From Geoglobus sp. (GTDB lineage: Archaea > Halobacteriota > Archaeoglobi > Archaeoglobales > Archaeoglobaceae): 8,953 nucleotides of DNA. How positions within the stretch are numbered: position 1 is the stretch's first letter; every line of letters starts with the position of its first letter. The stretch spans positions 1-8,953 of the forward strand of contig JALUWC010000352.1 of assembly GCA_027019885.1 (NCBI GenBank). The letters are read 5' to 3'. The translations under genes were made by a program, and so were the position numbers. The notes below the pieces were generated by a model. That model was not told where the DNA came from and searched no databases. It saw nothing but the letters and a program-made list of their open reading frames with translations. Shown piece after piece: positions 6,353 through 8,953 of this stretch.

Positions 6353-8696
6353 ACTTGAACCTTTACCTTTACCATTTGTTGAAGAAGCGCCTCGAAGGAA
6401 AAGACGATCAAGACCTATTATTAATAGGCGTAGTGACAGAGGACAGTTTTATGATGATCAAATTCAAAAAATTAATGAGCTGCAGGAGAATTTAAAAAGA
6501 GATAAGAAACATTATAGCACTTATCTCGATCCAAATCTGATTTTCAAGATTGTTTTAAACCAGGATGTTGACGAAGAACAGTTCAGAAGTTTCCTTAAAC
6601 GTAAGAAAATTGAAGTAATATCTCCTTCTCCAGACAAGAAGGGATTTTGGGTTGTTTTTGCGGAAGACGAAACGTTAGAGGATTTTAAAGAAAAATTGAG
6701 AGAGTATGCTGAATCTGATAGACACATACATTTCCATGCTATCGATGATATTTCGGAAATCCCACCAGATGAAAAGATAGGAGAAGGCCTTAAAAAAGAT
6801 CCATTAAAACACGATGAAACAGCATATTTAGATGTTGAAATCTGGAGAATGGACGACGATCGTTTGAATAGATTTATATACGGTTTAAGGAAGTTAATCG
6901 AAGCCAAAGGCGGAAAAATTACTGATAGATGGATTACAAAAAGTTTCTGTCTCTTAAGAGTAAAAATAGGTAAGCAAATACTTGACGAAATTTTACCTCT
7001 AAGAGAGATTGCAAGAATAGATAGACCTCCAAAAGCAGCAGTTAAAACAGCCCTCTATGCATCTCTTGAAGAAATAGATACTGACGACTCATCTCCTGAC
7101 GACAACGCAACGGGAATATTAATGGTCGATTCAGGAATACGATCAGCCCATCCTCTGCTTAAAGGAGCTGTCGGAGATGAAATTGCAGTTGCAACCAAAA
7201 AAAGCGACAAAATCTCTGAAGATGATTTATTTGATGAAGTCGGGCATGGAACCAAAGTTGCCGGAATAGCTCTATATGGTGACCTCAAAAGATGCTTAGA
7301 ATCGAAACGTTTCACTAAAGAAGTCTGGATCTTCTCTGCTAAAGTAATGTATATGGATGAATATGGCAATGCAAAATATGACGAAGAGGAACTCCTAGAA
7401 CATCAACTTTACAAAGCAGTAAAATATTTTGTAGACAGCTATCCAAATTGTAAAGTAATAAACCTCTCTCTGGGTGATGATACTAAGATCGTACAGGAAG
7501 GTATGCGACAATTTCCTCTGGCGTCAGTAATTGACGAGATGACCAAAGAATTTGGTGTAGTGTTTGTAATATCTGCTGGAAACATAAACGACTGGTTTTC
7601 TGATGAAAAGAAATTTTATCTCAAACAATATCCCGATTACCTTATTGATAGTTCTAATGACTTTACAAAGATAACAGATCCCGCGACTTCGGCATTGGCT
7701 CTGACCGTTGGTTCTGTGTTTTCAACTAATGATATATACGTCTATAAATATTTTGGACGTTTTGGGGTGAAAAACTATCCATCACCCTTTACAAGAGTTG
7801 GTTTCGGTTATAAAGGAATGATAAAACCAGAAATAGTTGAAAATGGTGGTGGAGATATAGCACAGAATCATGTAGACAAGGTAGTAACACTCAACCCTGA
7901 ATGGATTTCCGAGGGACGGTTGTTCACTCTGGATTGCGGCACAAGTTTTAGTGCTCCGAAGGTTGCACATTACATTGCAAAACTTATGAATGAATATCCC
8001 AATTACTCACCGAACTTGGTAAAAGCCTTGTTAATTTCATCTGCATCAATTCCAAATAAAGAAGAACTACCAGATGAATTAAGGGATGAAAACACACATT
8101 TTGAGGATATTATCAGGATTTACGGCTACGGAATTCCAAACTTGGATAGAGCAAGGTATTCAGAAAAGTCACGAGTATTGCTTTTGAGAGAAAACAAAAT
8201 TAAGCTGAATTCAGTTCATTTGTATGCGATTTACTTACCTGATGACTTCAATACTAGTGGAAAAAAGAAGATCTCTGTTACACTCGTTTACGATTCCCCC
8301 ACAAATAGAAATAGGAGCAATTATCTGGGTGTTTCTATGGAATTTCATCTTTTTAGAGATTTAGACATCGAGATTGTCAAAAAGAAGTATAGTGAAACCA
8401 TCTCAGAAGATGAAAACGAAGAAGTTCCAGAGGATATCAAAAGTAAAGAATTGAATCTTAAGCCAGGAGTCAGATTGAGGAAAAAAGGTGTCCATCAAAA
8501 AGGAACACTAGAGTTTTCTAGAATGGAAATTGACACGGATAAACCATTAGTTCTGGCAGTCATATGCCGAGACGTATGGGTAAACGACAAAAACTATCAG
8601 CAAGACTATGCTGTAGTTGTAGAAATAGAGCACTCTGCATCAATCGATTTGTACAATCAAATAAGGTTGAGAAACAGAGAAAGGTTAAGAGTTTAG
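6342..8696 (+). CDS. ietS: Cytosolic subtilisin-like (S8) serine protease, IetS-like toxin/effector
   Basis: A 784-residue S8-family protease. The triad is complete: Asp263 in MVDSG, His302 in GHGTKVAG and Ser535 in CGTSFSAP, with oxyanion-hole Asn414 in SAGN. The catalytic domain spans about 255-610 and contains family-like blocks HPLLKGAVGDE and GIALYGD. It is preceded by about 250 residues that include a basic cluster (RRKRRSR, 18-24) and two small alpha/beta segments (about 65-135 and 160-230), and followed by a strand-rich region to the C-terminus (about 615-784). There is no signal peptide or membrane segment, so it should act inside the cell, unlike most subtilases. The ATG at 6342 has GAGGG 7 nt upstream and lies inside the last codons of the ATPase gene. 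This ATPase-then-subtilase order matches IetAS. The likely role is a protease effector controlled by the ATPase; its targets are unknown. Base composition is low-GC, as in its partner. Confidence 0.9.
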   Translation: MVDRLEPLPLPFVEEAPRRKRRSRPIINRRSDRGQFYDDQIQKINELQENLKRDKKHYSTYLDPNLIFKIVLNQDVDEEQFRSFLKRKKIEVISPSPDKKGFWVVFAEDETLEDFKEKLREYAESDRHIHFHAIDDISEIPPDEKIGEGLKKDPLKHDETAYLDVEIWRMDDDRLNRFIYGLRKLIEAKGGKITDRWITKSFCLLRVKIGKQILDEILPLREIARIDRPPKAAVKTALYASLEEIDTDDSSPDDNATGILMVDSGIRSAHPLLKGAVGDEIAVATKKSDKISEDDLFDEVGHGTKVAGIALYGDLKRCLESKRFTKEVWIFSAKVMYMDEYGNAKYDEEELLEHQLYKAVKYFVDSYPNCKVINLSLGDDTKIVQEGMRQFPLASVIDEMTKEFGVVFVISAGNINDWFSDEKKFYLKQYPDYLIDSSNDFTKITDPATSALALTVGSVFSTNDIYVYKYFGRFGVKNYPSPFTRVGFGYKGMIKPEIVENGGGDIAQNHVDKVVTLNPEWISEGRLFTLDCGTSFSAPKVAHYIAKLMNEYPNYSPNLVKALLISSASIPNKEELPDELRDENTHFEDIIRIYGYGIPNLDRARYSEKSRVLLLRENKIKLNSVHLYAIYLPDDFNTSGKKKISVTLVYDSPTNRNRSNYLGVSMEFHLFRDLDIEIVKKKYSETISEDENEEVPEDIKSKELNLKPGVRLRKKGVHQKGTLEFSRMEIDTDKPLVLAVICRDVWVNDKNYQQDYAVVVEIEHSASIDLYNQIRLRNRERLRV

Positions 8697-8697
8697 C

Positions 8698-8702
8698 TTT
8701 TT
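8698..8702 (+). terminator. Possible oligo-T transcription terminator after the protease gene
   Basis: A run of five T begins two bases after the protease stop codon and is followed by more A/T-rich sequence (TTTAAATTTATC). Archaeal terminators are often simple T runs without a hairpin. The same A/T tract (about 8699-8725) could instead hold the TATA element for the downstream PIN gene. Confidence 0.35.
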
Positions 8703-8764
8703 AAATTTATCTATATTATCTATATCAGTTGAAAAATATAGGTAAAAAATAAATGAGGGCTAGA

Positions 8765-8860
8765 ATGATACATGACATAATTAAGCAAATGTTCGAAATT
8801 TGGGAAGCAATGCATTTTTTGGAATTTAGCAGGAGGCCTCAGAATGCAAATAGCCGTTGA
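8765..8860 (+). CDS. Doubtful 31-residue ORF in the antitoxin position before a PIN-domain gene
   Basis: The frame encodes MIHDIIKQMFEIWEAMHF followed by a basic tail and overlaps the PIN gene by 17 bp. GAGGG at 8755-8759 lies 5 nt before this ATG; an in-frame ATG at 8753 would make it 35 residues. Antitoxins of PIN-type toxins are usually encoded just upstream with a short overlap, which is the only reason to consider it. At 31 residues it is far shorter than normal VapB proteins and has no recognisable DNA-binding domain. It could be a remnant or chance ORF. Confidence 0.3.
   Translation: MIHDIIKQMFEIWEAMHFLEFSRRPQNANSR
8831..8836 (+). promoter_or_regulatory. Ribosome binding site AGGAGG for the PIN-domain gene
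   Basis: AGGAGG lies 7 nt before the ATG at 8844, an ideal archaeal Shine-Dalgarno arrangement. It makes this start nearly certain even though little of the protein is visible. Confidence 0.8.
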
Positions 8861-8953
8861 TTCCGACGCGCTGATAAAGATAACAAAGGCAGGATTGAAG
8901 GAGTTAATCGTAAACAACCTCGAAGTGGCCATTCCGAGAAAGGTCTATGAGGA
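8844..8953 (+). CDS. N-terminal fragment of a PIN-domain protein (VapC-like RNase candidate)
   Basis: The first 36 codons are present and the gene continues beyond the window. The start MQIAVDSDALIKITKAGL is typical of an archaeal PIN domain: a hydrophobic strand ending in the first metal-binding acid (Asp6, with Asp8 next to it), then a helix. VAIPRKVYEE then fits the second strand and the helix carrying the conserved acid (Glu36 candidate). PIN proteins are Mg-dependent ribonucleases, often toxins of VapBC pairs that cut tRNA or rRNA. The remaining catalytic residues lie outside the window, so activity cannot be judged. The gene follows an ATPase-protease pair and fits a defence or toxin-antitoxin neighbourhood. 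Confidence 0.65.
   Translation, partial: MQIAVDSDALIKITKAGLKELIVNNLEVAIPRKVYE

Noticed and set aside
6040..6411. 123-codon minus-strand frame across the ATPase-protease junction
   Set aside because: It is antisense to two well-supported genes, with no motif or ribosome site; its Ser/Leu/Ile-rich content is that of a shadow frame.
6521..6907. 128-codon minus-strand frame inside the protease gene
   Set aside because: Antisense shadow with a Ser-rich, motif-free translation.
8720..8932. 70-codon minus-strand frame over the PIN gene start
   Set aside because: Antisense to the ribosome site and the clear PIN N-terminus; no motif and no support of its own.

Overview
The window looks archaeal, most likely euryarchaeal and possibly Archaeoglobales. 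The evidence is strong GGAGG/GAGGTGAT Shine-Dalgarno sites, TTG starts on two genes, AT-rich TATA-like elements instead of -35/-10 promoters, frequent AGG/AGA arginine codons, and charged, Lys/Glu-rich proteins typical of thermophiles. The lineage is inferred from style; no marker gene is present.

All credible genes lie on the + strand. Region 1 (1-2078) looks like one operon. It holds the C-terminal end of a Holliday-junction-resolvase-like PD-(D/E)XK protein, a second PD-(D/E)XK nuclease carrying four tandem 30-residue repeats, and a small CxxC/HxxxxH protein of unknown function. Between the last two genes lies a perfect 37-bp direct repeat flanking 36 bp of unique sequence. It duplicates the stop/ribosome-site/start junction, so both genes stay intact.

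Region 2 (2079-5218) has its own AT-rich promoter region and encodes a 1012-residue DUF1156-type DNA methyltransferase. The DUF499 ATPase and helicase partners often found with this family are absent here. Its middle third is far AT-richer than either end.

Region 3 (5219-8702) has a TATA-like element followed by two overlapping genes: a 333-residue AAA+ ATPase and a 784-residue cytosolic subtilisin-like protease. Order, sizes and motifs match the IetA/IetS pair, first described as a plasmid toxin-antitoxin module and later as an anti-phage system.

Region 4 (8703-8953) starts a possible toxin-antitoxin unit: a doubtful 31-codon ORF and the beginning of a PIN-domain protein that runs off the window.

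Overall this reads as an accessory defence or genome-conflict island: two nuclease-fold proteins, a DNA methylase, an ATPase-protease pair and a PIN protein. IetAS is the best-supported system. Whether the repeat-bearing nuclease, the CxxC protein and the methylase act together is open. No gene-free stretch exceeds 150 bp.
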